This document shows, one piece after another, positions 1-11,595 of a stretch of 64,000 bases of DNA. Each line of letters begins with the position of its first letter. Position 1 is the stretch's first letter. The notes below the pieces were generated by a model. That model was not told where the DNA came from. It made no database searches and saw only the letters and a program-made list of their open reading frames with translations. The position numbers were made by a program, and so were the translations under genes. This DNA comes from Anolis sagrei (Eukaryota; Chordata; Lepidosauria; Squamata; Anolidae), in the NCBI RefSeq assembly GCF_037176765.1, contig NC_090025.1:75431545-75495544 (forward strand), given 5' to 3'.

Positions 1-1390
1 TTGTTTTTATTTACATTTATTTATTTATTTATTTATTTATTTATTTCATAAATTTATATCCCATCCTTCTCACCCCCGGAGGGGGACTCAGGGCAGCTTC
101 ATAAACAGCAACTATTAGATGCTCAAAGACAATTATAATAAAAGTTCACATTTACATAAACAGTTAAAATATCAAATATGAAAACATCCAATTAAAATTA
201 GCCAAGTTCAAGTCATAATCCAGATCTGTACGTTGTCAATAAAGTAAATCTTTCTCATTATTATTGCTGCGTCAGCTGCTCAAATGCTTGGTCTCACAAC
301 TATGTTTTAAGTTTTTTCCTAAAGGATAGGAGGGAGGGGACTGATCTGATTTCATTAGGGAGGGCATTCCACAGCTGGGGGACCACCACTGAGAAGGCCC
401 TGCCCCGTGCCCCCACCAGCTGCGCTTGCGAGGGTGGTGGGATTGAGGCAAAGGCCTCCCCCAATGACCTCAATCTCCGAGGTGGGTCATAGAGGGAGAT
501 ATGTTCAGACATGTAAGCTGGGCTGGAACCAATTGGGATGTAAGAAGAGCATGGACCACTGTGGCCAAGCCAGACTTCCCAAGGTATGGGCACAGCTGCC
601 ACACAAGTTTCAATTGTGCAAAAGTTCCCCTAGCCACCACCAAGCTCTGGGGTTCCAGGCTCAGCTATGAATCTAGGATCACTCCCAAGCTGCGAACCTG
701 CATCTTCCTGGGGAGCGTAACTCCATCCAATTGGACTAGTTGAGCCTTCTGAACAGTCTTCAAAAGCAGCCCTGTGTAGAGCACATTGCAGTAATCCCAT
801 TGGGATATAAGAAGAGCATGGACCACCATGGCTAAGTCAGACTTCCCAAGGTACAGGCGCAGCTGGCACACAAGTTTCAATTGTGCAAAAGCTCCCCTAG
901 CCACCAACAAGACCTGGGGTTCCAGGCTCAGCTATGAATCTAGGATCACTCCCAAGCTGCGAACCTGCATCTTCCTGGGGAGCGTAACTCCATCCAATTG
1001 GACTAGTTGAGCCTTCTGAACAGTCTTCAAAAGCAGCCCTGTGTAGAGCACATTGCAGTAATCCCATTGGGATATAAGAAGAGCATGGACCACCATGGCT
1101 AAGTCAGACTTCCCAAGGTACAGGCGCAGCTGGCACACAAGTTTCAATTGTGCAAAAGCTCCCCTAGCCACCAACAAGACCTGGGGTTCCAGGCTCAGCT
1201 ATGAATCTAGGATCACTCCCAAGCTGCGAACCTGCATCTTCCTGGGGAGTGTAACTCCATCCAGCACAGGTTGTAACCCTATGCCCTGTTTGGCCTTTCG
1301 ACTAACCAGGAGGACCTCTGTCTTGTCTGGATTCAATTTCAATTTGTTTGTCCTCATCCAGTCCAACACAGCTACCAAGCACCGGTTCTG
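1..1390 (-). mobile_element. CR1 LINE 3' part with internal deletion and 267-bp triplication
   Basis: The minus strand carries the C-terminal end of a CR1 reverse transcriptase (WMRTNKLKLNPDKTEVLLVS, GVTLPRKMQVRSLGVILDS, AFSVVVPQLWNALPNEIRS), then a 3' UTR and a terminal AAAT repeat at 1-47. The 5' end is truncated near 1390. The stretch normally lying between the YCN block and the ALNGSGPAY block is missing near 525. A 267-bp unit is repeated: about 535-801, 802-1068 and a partial third copy to 1266. Copies two and three are almost identical. Confidence 0.9.
535..1266 (-). repeat. 267-bp tandem triplication inside the CR1 copy
   Basis: Two identical 81-residue frames read from 910 and from 1177 on the minus strand, exactly 267 bp apart. 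Both begin MLVARGAFAQLKL and end GVILDS. The leftmost copy is diverged in its first 130 bp. 267 is 89 codons, so the duplication keeps the reverse-transcriptase frame, although each unit now ends in a stop. The joins contain CCAATTGG. Confidence 0.9.
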
Positions 1391-1477
1391 GTGCATGATA
1401 TGACATCTTCCCATCACATTAAAGGGCACTTAGGAGGAGTATGAAAATTGTTGCTGTAAGAAAACCACTTAATAGTC

Positions 1478-1547
1478 AAGTAAATTGCAAGTAAACCCAG
1501 CTCCTAATCCTAAACATTTGGAACTGGGTTTACTTGCAATTTACTTA
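1478..1547. repeat. Short hairpin, 27-nt arms
   Basis: AAGTAAATTGCAAGTAAACC (continuing CAGCTCC) at 1478-1504 is matched in reverse complement at 1521-1547 with one mismatch position, leaving a loop of about 16 nt. It may be the whole of a tiny palindromic element. No other copy was noticed in the window. Confidence 0.75.
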
Positions 1548-1559
1548 ATCATTGGGTAA

Positions 1560-2828
1560 GCCTAACAAAGCCTTCAGACAGTATTTGTGCCTCAAGCACC
1601 TTAAGGAATCCACAAGTACCAACAAATTATTTGGTCCAGTAAGCAATAATATCTGTTTTGGCCTATTTCTCTAGCTATGAGCTATGTGTAGGTAACAGTT
1701 GGTTCACTGAAGCCACTGACACTATAAACTTTCCCACAATGTCTTGGAACAACCAATGTAGAATCACTTCAAGACACTATGGGAAATAATAGTGCTGGTG
1801 GCTTCCCATCCTCAGCTGTTGCTGCCACATACCCTCTGAAACCTGGAACATCAAACCCATGAGGTCAACTTAGCTGACTGATAGTAAATACTCCAAGGTT
1901 AGACAGCTGACTTCTCAAATGAGTAGGCATTTGAATCTAACTCATTGTAGTCTGAATTCTACACCACATTTGTTACAGTAAGTCGTAACAGGATCAAGTA
2001 TATGTGTGTGTTAAAGAAAGCCTTATATTGCTGATTATTATGTGCTGCTGCTAATGTAGGTCAACTAGTAAGTTTGGACGACACCCGGTTGGGTATAACT
2101 GTATGGGTTTTAGAATACAGTTCGGCTTTTGCTCTGAGGAGCTTTTGCTCAGGCATTTTGTTCAACTATTTGTACTGCTCTCCAATTTGGATGAAGAAGC
2201 CTTATTCTGTATTGCTTACAAGGACTATGTAAGTTTGTTGCACTGTTTGTTTTTATTTGCAACACCACAAATTTATATTTTAACTCTGCTGATAAGAGTA
2301 ATGATATTCTGTTCATTTTCCTATTACCTGTGTGGAATATTATTGTGTCTTCTGCACTGGACCTGACTGCAACTCGCTATGTGCAACATAGCAACCCACT
2401 AGGACTATCATGGATGCAAATGCCTTTGGAATTAGTTTGTCATCTTCTATCACCAACAAATATGCTTAAAGCATTCTGAAGAATTTAAGTAGAAGTGTCT
2501 CTTGAAGAAATGTTTTGACAGGATCAATTTTCTAACTTCCATGCTCACCAAAAAAAAAAATAATCAAGAGAATTAATAGAAAACAAATCCCAATTTGTGG
2601 ATAGTTTCAAAAGCACTTTATCATTGTTATAGAACAACTGAAATCTCCTTTCTGTTTATTGACATAGTATAATTTAATACATTCTTGTGACCTTCAACAT
2701 GCTCCTAGTATGTTGGTTTTCTCTAATTGGATTACTGGTAAAACCTAGCTCAGCCAGAGAACTCTTGTTCTTTATATGGCAACCATGTGTCCTATTTACA
2801 GAGGACAGTTCTCTTTATGAAAGCCTGT
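1560..2828. other. Unassigned intergenic sequence
   Basis: No gene, RNA or named repeat was recognised here. The stretch is AT-rich, and its longest open frame (2103-2366 plus) resembles no known family. Confidence 0.5.
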
Positions 2829-2991
2829 CCAAGGGGCCTTCCAGACAGACCCTTTATCCCAGAATCTGATCCCAGGTTTTCTATTTATCCCAGAATATTT
2901 GGCAGTGCGGCATCATATAATCATATAATCCAGTTTACAGCAGAAAACCTGGGATTAGATCCTGGGATATAGGGCCTGTCTGGAAGGGGCC
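2829..2991. mobile_element. Palindromic DNA-transposon derivative
   Basis: The ends GGGGCCTTCCAGACAG and CTGTCTGGAAGGGGCCC are inverted repeats. The interior pairs TCCCAGAATCTGATCCCAGG with CCTGGGATTAGATCCTGGGA. No coding sequence. It is the same style as the ATAATCCAG elements further right. Confidence 0.7.
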
Positions 2992-3225
2992 CAAGGGTGT
3001 TTTAAAGATAAGGAATCATCAGAAGTGAAAGCAAGAGTTACTCATTGTTGACACCATAACGAACCCAAGACTTCTTTTGCTACTTAAGACAAAGAGCAAG
3101 AAGGGACCTTGCCCCTCCCAAGTCTTTATAAATACCGTATTGTTAAATATATATATATATAAAGTTCACAAGTTCCTGTCTACAATAAAAACTGAAACTT
3201 AAGTATCTCATGGCATTGTCTATAA

Positions 3226-3583
3226 CAGAGGTCCTCAAACTTTTTAAACAGAGGGCCAGGTCACAGTCCCTCAAACTGTTGGAGGGCTGGATTATAATTT
3301 GAAAAAACCATGAATGAATTCCTATGCATACTATACATATCTTATTTGGGGTGCAAAAAACACTTTAAAACAGTACAATAATTAAAATGAAGAACAATTT
3401 TAATAAATATAAACCTATTAGTATTTCAATGGAAAGTGTGGGCCTGCTTTTGATGAGATAGGATTGTTGTTATTGTTGTGTGTTTTCAAGTCATTTCAGA
3501 CTTAGGTTGACCCTGAGCGAGGGTCCGGTAAATGACCTTGGAGGGCCGTATCTGGCCCCCAGGCCATAATTTGAGGACCCCTG
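3226..3583. mobile_element. hAT-type short element, family A, intact TSD
   Basis: The ends are CAGAGGTCCTCAAAC and GAGGACCCCTG, flanked on both sides by the identical 8-bp duplication GTCTATAA (3218-3225 and 3584-3591). The element is 358 bp with no transposase frame. Full copies of the same family are at 44953-45303 and 61655-62016, with a fragment at 9967-10113. Confidence 0.88.
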
Positions 3584-3811
3584 GTCTATAATCTGTCATA
3601 CCACTTGTGTGCAACTGCCTTGCATCTCAAATGTGAAGTGGATTTAAAATAGTCATTGTTTATTATAATAGTAAGAATGATGGTATCCTCAGTGTGCCTA
3701 GATGGTTTTTTTTTTTTTGTTTGGTTGGTTTTTTTGTTTTGTTTTGGTTTTTTGTGATTTTGGGAGGAACAATCCCTGTCTCAAATATCTTTCCTAAATA
3801 TGTTGATTTAT

Positions 3812-3948
3812 CCTAGTGTTTTCAACACTCTGGTCTTCCAAGTGTTTTGGACTTAAGATCTCAGAATCCCTGATCATTGGTCAAAACAGCCGAAGCTTCT
3901 GGAGGGTTGAAGTCCAAAATACCTGGAAATCAGTGATCTAATATATGT
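3812..3948. mobile_element. Short palindromic hAT-like element
   Basis: A GTTTTGGACTTAAGATCTCA arm pairs with a GTTGAAGTCCAAAATACC arm around GATCATTGG. Layout and wording resemble family B at 44216-46333, but the ends have decayed. Confidence 0.55.
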
Positions 3949-4869
3949 AAGCTCAGTGGATCAATCATATAAAGGGTATTTAAAACAATTAAAAGGAAAT
4001 ATTTTTAGGTTTTCATAGTAGTGTCCCTACCCAGATTCTGGTCCTTTAGAAAGGGCTTCCATATGAGAATACCAGGTAGACATTGACCCATGTTAATCAG
4101 CAAAGTTAGGGAATGATACCATTTTGGCCTACCGCCCCCAGAATCCCCTAGCTATTTTTTCCAAGATCACCTAATTAAAATTCAATAAGGGGTGGAGTAG
4201 TATTATTTGACTTCCTCTCTTGTCCTTGAGTACCAAAATAACTCGGACCACCCCTGAGTTATTCAGCATTGCTCTCTCTAAAGTTGTGTGATATCTCCAT
4301 ATTTTTGACCACATGAACCTCTGGTGCCAAACCACATCCGTGCCTACTTATGGATTTTTCCTCAAGCTCAGTAGCAATTTACACACAGCAGAAAATAATT
4401 AATGATATAAAACCAAGTCAGACCAAAGAATATGGGGACAGTTTGCAGGACCATTTTTGGCAACCCGAACCCTTTTTCTTTGCTTTTCCTCCCCACCTCT
4501 GGCAATATGAACATACCAATATAAACTAGAAGCATATCTAATATAGTACATAGAATATTAAGATTCATGAAGCTGACCAGATAAGTTTGGAGAAGCTACA
4601 GTGTTTCAATAGACTCCACAATTCTATGTATGCTGCCCAGAGTATCTTACAGGAAGTATAATATATGGCCTAACTAGATGTGCCATTAATTGTTTGGATG
4701 CAATTAATGTGCAATTCTTAAAATGTTAATACAGTATAATTCCCATATCCACAGGACTGGCTCATATGGTTTCATTTATCCACGTCTAACCAAATATGCC
4801 CCCTCTAAGCATTTTTAGGCCCTCCAGGTGATTCCGTGGTATCAGAGTCTGACCATAGAGTCATACTAG
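3949..4869. other. Mostly unassigned; possible Tigger/pogo-like end near 4730
   Basis: No gene recognised. CAGTATAATTCCCATATCC at 4733-4751 resembles one end of the element at 11262-11512 (whose other end reads TATCCACAG...TACTG in reverse), suggesting a decayed copy running to about 4870. Confidence 0.35.
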
Positions 4870-5540
4870 AGGACATAAGGCCTATCCAGACAGTCCCAAA
4901 ATGCATTAAAAACAAATTAATTTGAAAAAAACCCAAGGTTGTCCTAATTTGTTCTGAATTAATTAAATACCTCATTAGATCTGTACCTTCCTGAAAGGTC
5001 CAGGTCTATTAAGATATTGATCCTGTGGGGACTCACTTCTGGGTTACATTCCATGACCCCAGGAGTCTGTCTCCACTGCCATCCCATACCTTTTGGGCTC
5101 CAGGAGCCCAAAGGTGTGGGAAGGTGCCCACCCCAACTCCCCATTTACCTCAATTTAACCCTAAAACTTATTTTAAGAGGTCCCTGGCCACCATAACGCC
5201 TCTCCTCACTTCCTACTGGCATGGAAAAATAAAGCGTGATGAGACAGGGGAGGGATGAGGAGGGATTTTCCCATCTTCTCAGGTGTCAATTTCTCATGCC
5301 AAGAGGATACGAGGAAGGGTGTTATGATGACCAGGACCTTTTAAAGTAAATTTTTGAAGGAAATTGGCGGGGGGGGGGGGCTTCAGGGATGTCATGTACC
5401 CCACCTTGTGAAAGCCCAGGGTTTTGGTGGGTGGGCACAGACAGGAACCTGTGCTGAAATGAATTATTTGAAGCCACTTCAGCATGGTTTTTAGGGCCAT
5501 CTGGAAGCATCCCCAGCAATCCTGAAAACAGAAAAAAATC
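4870..5540. repeat. GC-rich segment with a long inverted repeat
   Basis: A 60-bp arm at about 5160-5222 (GGTCCCTGGCCACCATAACG) pairs, with some mismatches, with 5295-5355 in reverse complement (GGTCCTGGTCATCATAACAC). This fits a non-autonomous DNA element of unknown family. It includes a run of 11 or more G near 5370. Confidence 0.5.
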
Positions 5541-6629
5541 TGCCATTTCGCACACCCCTACTTTCCCCAGATAGCAGAGATATTTCACAAATTTTTGATT
5601 GCAGATTTGATAAATATGGATTTCATATAATGATGTTTGGAAATGAATGGAAGAATGGAAGGATGTATGGATGAGCTAATAATTTTGGAGACATCAGTAT
5701 AATATTATGGCCTGCAATAACTAACTACCTGCTTTCTGGACTGTTATTAAAACTTGCTAATAAGAAGTGATAAGAATTGGAACAGTGATAACAGAAATGT
5801 TTACAACATTCCTTATATTAAGAAGGAAGTCAACACAAACCTTGTGTTTGTCAACACCAATCAAAAAGAGATCAACATCTAGCCAGAAAACTGAGATGGA
5901 TCCAGGATGGAAAACGCTTATCATTAATTTACAACTTTGCGACTACATCAACAGAATATTCTTATAAAAGACTCAGTCTAATAATGCTCAAAGTGTGGCA
6001 GACTGAGGAGTCTGTTCCACCCGCTATGCTCTGCTCCATACAAAGAGTTATCTTTCTGGGGGATTAAACTTGATATTTACAAAGTTTACATATGGAGAGT
6101 GGAAGATTTGCACAGAAGCAGTCTGGTCACTTTGGCCTTCTTTCTCAAGGGAAGAGGAAGAAGTGTGCTTTTGGAGTCTTGGGTTTTGTGCATGGAATCA
6201 GGTTCTGTTGTATGGAAAACAGAGATCTGGTCCTTAGCATTGTTCTTAGGGAAGAAGTTTTGGCATTTTGAAGTTATGGTGTTGTGGAAGTTATGGAACT
6301 ATTCATTGGCAGGCTGGAGGAAAGAAGGCTCTGGCCTAACAGGTGCTTCTCCAAGGAGGGAGAAAATGATATGGTAATACTTGAATGCCTGAGGATGAAT
6401 GCGTGTACATGTGTGTGAATGCTGAGTGAAAATGTAACTCCCCTTTGTTTGTTTGTTAGTCATGGAATTGTAAATCCAATGTAGTTGCATAGAATCTGTA
6501 TGTCTGTATGTCCAATGTCATTCTTTGTCTAAACGTTTTTTCTGTAATCTGATTTACCCTCTCACACTGGAAATTGCAATAAAAAGAACCTATGCTTTAA
6601 AGTCATTGAAAAGTCATTCATGACAGATA
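5541..6629. other. Unassigned, with TATAAAAG and AATAAA signals
   Basis: TATAAAAG occurs at 5964-5971 and GCAATAAAAAG near 6576. The spacing would fit a promoter and polyadenylation signal of an old transcription unit or LTR, but no TG...CA ends or target duplication could be fixed. The two open frames inside match nothing I recognise. Confidence 0.25.
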
Positions 6630-7289
6630 CCATATATTCTGGCATATAAGACTACTTTTTAACCCAAGAAAATCTTCTCAAAAGTCAGGGGTCATCTTAT
6701 ACGCAGGAATTGTCTTATATGCTGGAGTAGCCTTATGCATGGGAGTCGTCTTATATGCCGGGAGTCAACTTATAGAGCGGGTGCTGAAACTTCCAATCCA
6801 GATTGGAGAATCTGTGGTTGCTGCATATTGTGGGAGGAGCTCAAAAATGGCAGTGGCCGCGTTCCCTGCCGGATGCAGAAACTGTATGAAAGCATTAAGG
6901 GCGATGCTGTACAAGTATGGTAGAAGAAAATCCAGGGCGCCCAGAGTATGGAGAAAAGAGATAGAGTGGGTCTGGGCCCAGAAAAACACACCTCTATTAC
7001 CTGTCTGCCCCACCCTTGTATCCTATTACTGTACCACCTCTGCCTCTCAGATCTCGCTCCTGAAGACTGCAGTGAAGTGGTGCAGGTGTGCATGTGTGAG
7101 AGGCAGAGAAGGAGGTACAGTAATAGGAAAATTACCATATTGAAATTAAATCTGATGCTTTTTTAAAAAAATGATGTGTGTTGGAAGAGAGGTAGTCTTA
7201 TATGGTGAGTATATCCCAAACTATATTTTAACTGGAAAATTTGGGGACCGTCTTATATGCCCAGTCGTCTTATATGCCGGAATATACAG
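6630..7289. mobile_element. Non-autonomous DNA transposon, TIR CTGTATATTCCGGCATA
   Basis: The left end CCATATATTCTGGCATATAA and the reverse complement of the right end CTGTATATTCCGGCATATAA are near-identical terminal inverted repeats, each bordered by TA. The motif GTCTTATATGCC recurs several times near both ends. The 134-residue open frame in the middle (6739-7143) is not transposase-like. The superfamily is uncertain; TA flanks would suit Tc/mariner kin. Confidence 0.6.
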
Positions 7290-8224
7290 TACTATAGGAA
7301 GACACTACTATCTGCTGTGTGGTGCTGTGCTTTGAAATAATCCACAAAAACAAGCAAGGTGGACAATTTGCACATTAGGAAACTCCAAAAAAATTAAACC
7401 ACGGGGGTCCCCTACTTCATATTCAGCCATAATTTTGCTCTAGCTCTGGACTGTAAAATTCTTAGAAAATTTTAATTATAGCGCTGCTCGTGCATTTCTG
7501 TCTGTCAATATAATTGGCAACTGATTGTGGCTCTGCGTGTGTGCCTGTACATGTGTGTTTTTAATGAGACTCACTGGAATTGTGGTCATGAATGCTCCAA
7601 ATCCTTACTGTGCTCAAAGTTCACCTTCCCTCCCAGTTTGTGAGCTTCAAAGGGCAGATTCTGATCAAATCATGAAACAGGCTACAAAAAAATCATTCCT
7701 CTGCACGTTATTGCAGGGCCAGCATAATAAGATTTGCCTTTCTTTTAGAGCCAGACCCCAACCCAGTTCCCCACTCAAACAACCAATGCATTGCTTCTCC
7801 TGCGGCTTTTTGCTCTCAAAAGCCGCTGCAGCTGAAACAATATTTTCATAGAAACCTGTCAAATCCGTCCCTTTGCAATCCCAATGATTGAAACACTGGT
7901 AAACTGCCCCAGATGAGCTCCTACTTGAGCTACGATTTTTTTCATACCTCAGATGAAGTGAGCCTTTTGCGATATACAATGTACCAGTAGTTGTTAAAAT
8001 GTGATAATCCTAAGCATGCTCATTGGAATGTCCCATTTGTAGGGTGTCAAGGAACTGGATCATATGGCTAAGGATTCTAATTGGTCTCTATTCAATTGCA
8101 AATTCCATGGGATGTTGTTATGAACCTGTGCCCATTTCACTTCATTTTGTTGTGCCTTTAATATATCCAAAATAGTACAACTAATAACAATGACACAGCC
8201 CAACATAGGATTATAGATTATGCC
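7290..8224. other. Unassigned intergenic sequence
   Basis: No gene, RNA or repeat recognised. The overlapping open frames at 7525-7851 (plus) and 7665-7979 (minus) show no family resemblance. Confidence 0.45.
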
Positions 8225-8385
8225 TGCAAAACATGGACTGTCTACTGACGTCATACTCCACTCCTGGAACGATTCGATCAGCATTACCTCTGAAAAATCC
8301 TGCAAATCTCTTAGGAAGATAGGTGGACAAATGTCAGTGTGTTGGAAGGAGCAAAGACCAGCAGCATTGAAGTGATGTTTCATCT
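8225..8385 (+). mobile_element. LINE 3' fragment (same family as 17100-17697)
   Basis: The sequence runs parallel to 17105-17260, sharing AATCCTGCAAATCTCTT, GTGGACAAA/GCGGACAAA CGTCAGTGTG and AGCATTGAAG. It corresponds to the region after the reverse transcriptase domain. Its partner fragment at 8705-9180 is in the opposite orientation, so they are separate insertions or an inversion. Confidence 0.6.
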
Positions 8386-8704
8386 TCAAACAAACTCTCT
8401 CTCTCTCCATGTATCACCTCCAGCTTGAGGAGTCTTAAAATGAAGACGAAGAAGAAAACAATCCTTTATTCCTTAGTGTCATATTTTGCTCAGACTGTCA
8501 GCCCGTCCCCTTCCTGACCATTTTGCATTTCTGGTTAGATAAGCAAATAAGAGGTCCCTTCAGCCAGGCCACAAGACCAGAGTGTGTCCCAGAAACTTTC
8601 TGAGATTTACAAAACAAAAACGAAAAAGTATGGGGTAAGTTCTGAATCTAAAATATTTGGTATGGGCCACACTTTAGAAACGAAACTTTCCTTTCTCCTC
8701 CATT

Positions 8705-9180
8705 CTATACTTAGGCGATCCCTCGTAGCCGAGGATGATGGTTCTCCAAGTCTGGTGTCTTGGTGGTGGATTCATGGGTTGCTGTGGAGCCCTATTCTTG
8801 ATTCACATGTTCTCCCGCAGTGAGGACATCAGTTTCCAGGGAAAAGGCAGTCCCGGTCAGGGTTGTCTTGATGCGCCTTCCTCTTGGCATGTTTCTCCCT
8901 TTCGCCCTCCATTCGTGCCTCTTCAAATTCTGCAGCACTGCTGGTCACAGTTGACCTCCAGTTAGAGTGCTCAAGGGCCAGTTCTTTGTGTCTATGCCAT
9001 AGCTTTTAAGGTTGGCTTTAAGCCTATCTTTAAATCTCTTTTCCTGTCCGCAAACATTACATTTCCCATTCTTGAGTTGGGGATATAGTAACTGCCTGGT
9101 ATAGTAACGGTGATTAAGCATTTGGACAATGTAGCCTTTCCTGCGGAGTTGATGCCATTGATTGGATATTGCTTCCGACT
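8705..9180 (-). mobile_element. LINE 3' end with C-terminal zinc finger region
   Basis: On the minus strand this matches the 3' end of the plus-strand copy at 17340-17690: CTTGGAGAACCATCATCCTC then GGGATCGCCTAAG, with the Leu-Ala-Leu-Glu-His and Ser-Ser-Ala-Ala-Glu-Phe-Glu-Glu-Ala coding stretch recognisable in reverse. It is broken by substitutions and indels. The LINE clade was not resolved. Confidence 0.6.
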
Positions 9181-9966
9181 TACAAAACTTCTGATTTTCT
9201 TACGAATTTTGATTCTTCCAAAGTTTCTTCACATACCTAATGGTTATCATGGTTTTCTATGAGGGAGCAGATGACAGCTAGTATATGACATATGTTCTGT
9301 ATCTCAAAAACTAGAGCTGATGGGAGAAAACTGGTGCCATTTTTGGAATCCACAGGTCAAATATACCCAGAAACAGGGCTAACATTTGAGGCACCAAAAT
9401 GTGTATGGGATAGTTTAATAATTCTGGGTGTCCTCAAAAGGGATCTTTGAACAAAATCCGCAGCAAATGGCGCACAGAAACTAAATGGTTAACTGGAAAG
9501 CTTTTTCATGCAGGACTACAGAGATACATATTGAAAGACCTGAAACTCTTCCCTAGAGACTCTCTTTCCCATTCCATAGTAGCCAAAATAATGAAATCTG
9601 ACCTGTAGCTTCCCTATGGCTGTTTCTTCCTTGCATAAACATCTCCTGTTCAGATCATGCTTCATCAAGAAGGTCATTTGAGTCTCCTTGCTATGGGCCA
9701 ATTGCACTGGAACAAAAAATCACCATTATCTCCAATCAACACATTTTCTTCATATTCAGCTCTCCCTGCAGTTCACAAGGGCCAGCCCAGAGCCAGTTTG
9801 CCTTCACTCTAAGCAATCCAGCTTCCAAATGACAACAGGATATTTCTGACCTGTTGCAAATTTCTGCATGCTCTTTTTGCAAGTATTTGCCAAGACTCCA
9901 TGGAAATGCCTCTTTCCCATCATCCTTCAGTTTCACATTGGGCAGCACATCTAGTAAGCCCCTAAA
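9181..9966. other. Unassigned intergenic sequence
   Basis: No repeat or gene recognised. Short open frames here look random. Confidence 0.45.
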
Positions 9967-10113
9967 TGGGAGTCCTCAAACTTTTAAAGCCGAGAGCTGG
10001 TTTATGTTTTCTCAAACTGTTGGAGAGGCAGACTATAGTTTGGAAAAAAAGTGAACAAATTCCAATGCAGAACTACACGTCTTATTTGTAGTGCAAAAAA
10101 ATCTATGAAAGAG
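9967..10113. mobile_element. Fragment of hAT-type family A
   Basis: GAGTCCTCAAACTTTTAAAG, CTCAAACTGTTGGAGAGGC and CTTATTTGTAGTGCAAAAAA align with the left part of the full copies at 3226 and 61655. The right half is missing. Confidence 0.7.
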
Positions 10114-10260
10114 CAATACAGAGATACCTTGACTTAAGAGTTTAATTTGTTCCATGAATGAGCTCTTAACTTAAATCACTCTTATCTCAAAGCAATTTTC
10201 ACATTGAAATGCCATTAATCTGTTTTGGACCCCCAACATCCTCCCCGCTTCCAAGCCACC
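10114..10260. mobile_element. Fragment of an unclassified DNA repeat
   Basis: GATACCTTGACTTAAGAGTT, GAGCTCTTAACTTAAATCAC and CTCAAAGCAATTTTCACATT form a short internal inverted pattern (CTTAAGAG versus CTCTTAAC). It looks like the end of a decayed DNA transposon. Confidence 0.35.
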
Positions 10261-10519
10261 AAAAAGTGGATAAAATATGACCCAAGCTTACATAAAATTA
10301 GCAATCAGTAAACTTTCAGCATAAAGGCAACTGTAGAAGCAATTGGTATAGTAATAAACTACATCACAGTGTAGTAGTGAATCTGTTTGCAGGTCAGACT
10401 GCAAGATTATGCCAAGAAATACTGGAAAAGGATTCTGCCTTCACCTAACATGAGGAGATTTCCTGATGAGAGTGGGGCACAGAGCTAGTCTTTACATTTA
10501 CGTTCCCACATAGGAAGGA

Positions 10520-11030
10520 CTTCCTTTCGTGCACCCTTGTCACACATGCCGCCAGAATTGCTGTGAATCACCACACATCATGGTGATCTTAGCAGCACCT
10601 GCCCAGGAGGTGTGGGGACCTGTCACCCCACACCTTGCACCATTCTGGCTTCCTCCTCCCCTCATCACATGGGAAAAGGCATCTGCCGGTCGGCTTGCCA
10701 AATTGAGGGCAATGCACCATGGGAGGCCCCCCATGTTGCCGCCGGTGGGTTTTTCAGTGGCAACTCCGGTTCCACCACAGTTTTGATCCAGAGCTGCCCC
10801 AGAAGTACTTCTCCCATGTGTAATGGGAGTCAATGGGCTCTATGGCAAATTTATGGCACAACTGGAGTTGCTGCTGAAATTTGCCAGGTACGATGAAGTC
10901 GTTGGTCAATGTCAATGAAGAATTCCAGCCTCTACTATGAATTGCAATGGGTTCTCCCTGATTATGCGTAAAAGATTTCTCTATGCCACCATAAGTTCTC
11001 TTGGCGAGATTTAAGGACCAGAAGGTAGAT
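10520..11030. repeat. GC-rich segment with CATCACATGGGAA end motif
   Basis: CATCACATGGGAAAAGG at 10663 is mirrored by TTCTCCCATGTGTAATGG near 10808. Related end motifs occur at 11643-11960 and 15368-15590, suggesting a family of non-autonomous DNA elements. The open frames here (10529-10833) are side effects of GC content. Confidence 0.4.
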
Positions 11031-11060
11031 ATCATATGATGCATATAGTGATCTATCAGG

Positions 11061-11120
11061 TAGACTAAGAGAGATGGATGTAGACTAAGAGAGATGGATG
11101 TAGACTAAGAGAGATGGAGG
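11061..11120. repeat. 20-bp tandem repeat, three copies
   Basis: TAGACTAAGAGAGATGGATG occurs three times in a row; the third copy ends GGAGG. Confidence 0.95.
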
Positions 11121-11261
11121 TAAGAGCCAAAAAATGGAGAATGAGCATCAGGGTGAAGGTATGAAACAAAAGTGGGAAAATAGTATTGGAGTAGAAGGGA
11201 GTGACCCCTATACTTGAATGACTAATACCTGCAGTTTCATCTACTCCCATCTAAAAGATAT

Positions 11262-11512
11262 GTTCTCTCAAAGAATTTTCTAGGTCTTCCAGTCAATTCT
11301 ATGGTATGTTTCTGCTAGAAATTAGCATAGAATCGTGTTAAAGGACCAACTCTTGCAAATTCCTTGAGACAATATCATTCTAGGAATGTTCTAGGTCCTC
11401 CAGAATGACTCTGTGACAAATTCAAGGAGAATTTGTTCATTTTAATAGATTTTGCTATTATCCATGATTTAAGCTAAGAAACATATCTTCTGTGGATAAG
11501 GGGACTGTACTG
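11262..11512. mobile_element. Tigger/pogo-like short element
   Basis: In reverse it begins CAGTACAGTCCCCTTATCC and contains CTGGAGGACCTAGAACATTC, a wording also seen at 46096-46480. It is inverted-repeat based with no transposase. Superfamily assignment rests on the terminal CAGT..CCCCTTATCC pattern. Confidence 0.45.
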
Positions 11513-11595
11513 CACCAAGTGGGATGAGTACTTTGCGTATCTCTTCATAAGAAAAATGGGATATCCATAAAATAAAACACATTCAATAAACCGCT

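Noticed and set aside
6739-7143. 134-codon plus-strand frame as a gene
   Set aside because: It lies inside a TIR-bounded DNA element, and its overlapping frames on both strands are of similar length.
11061-11120. Operator-like triple repeat
   Set aside because: Three 20-bp units with no nearby gene; a simple tandem duplication.
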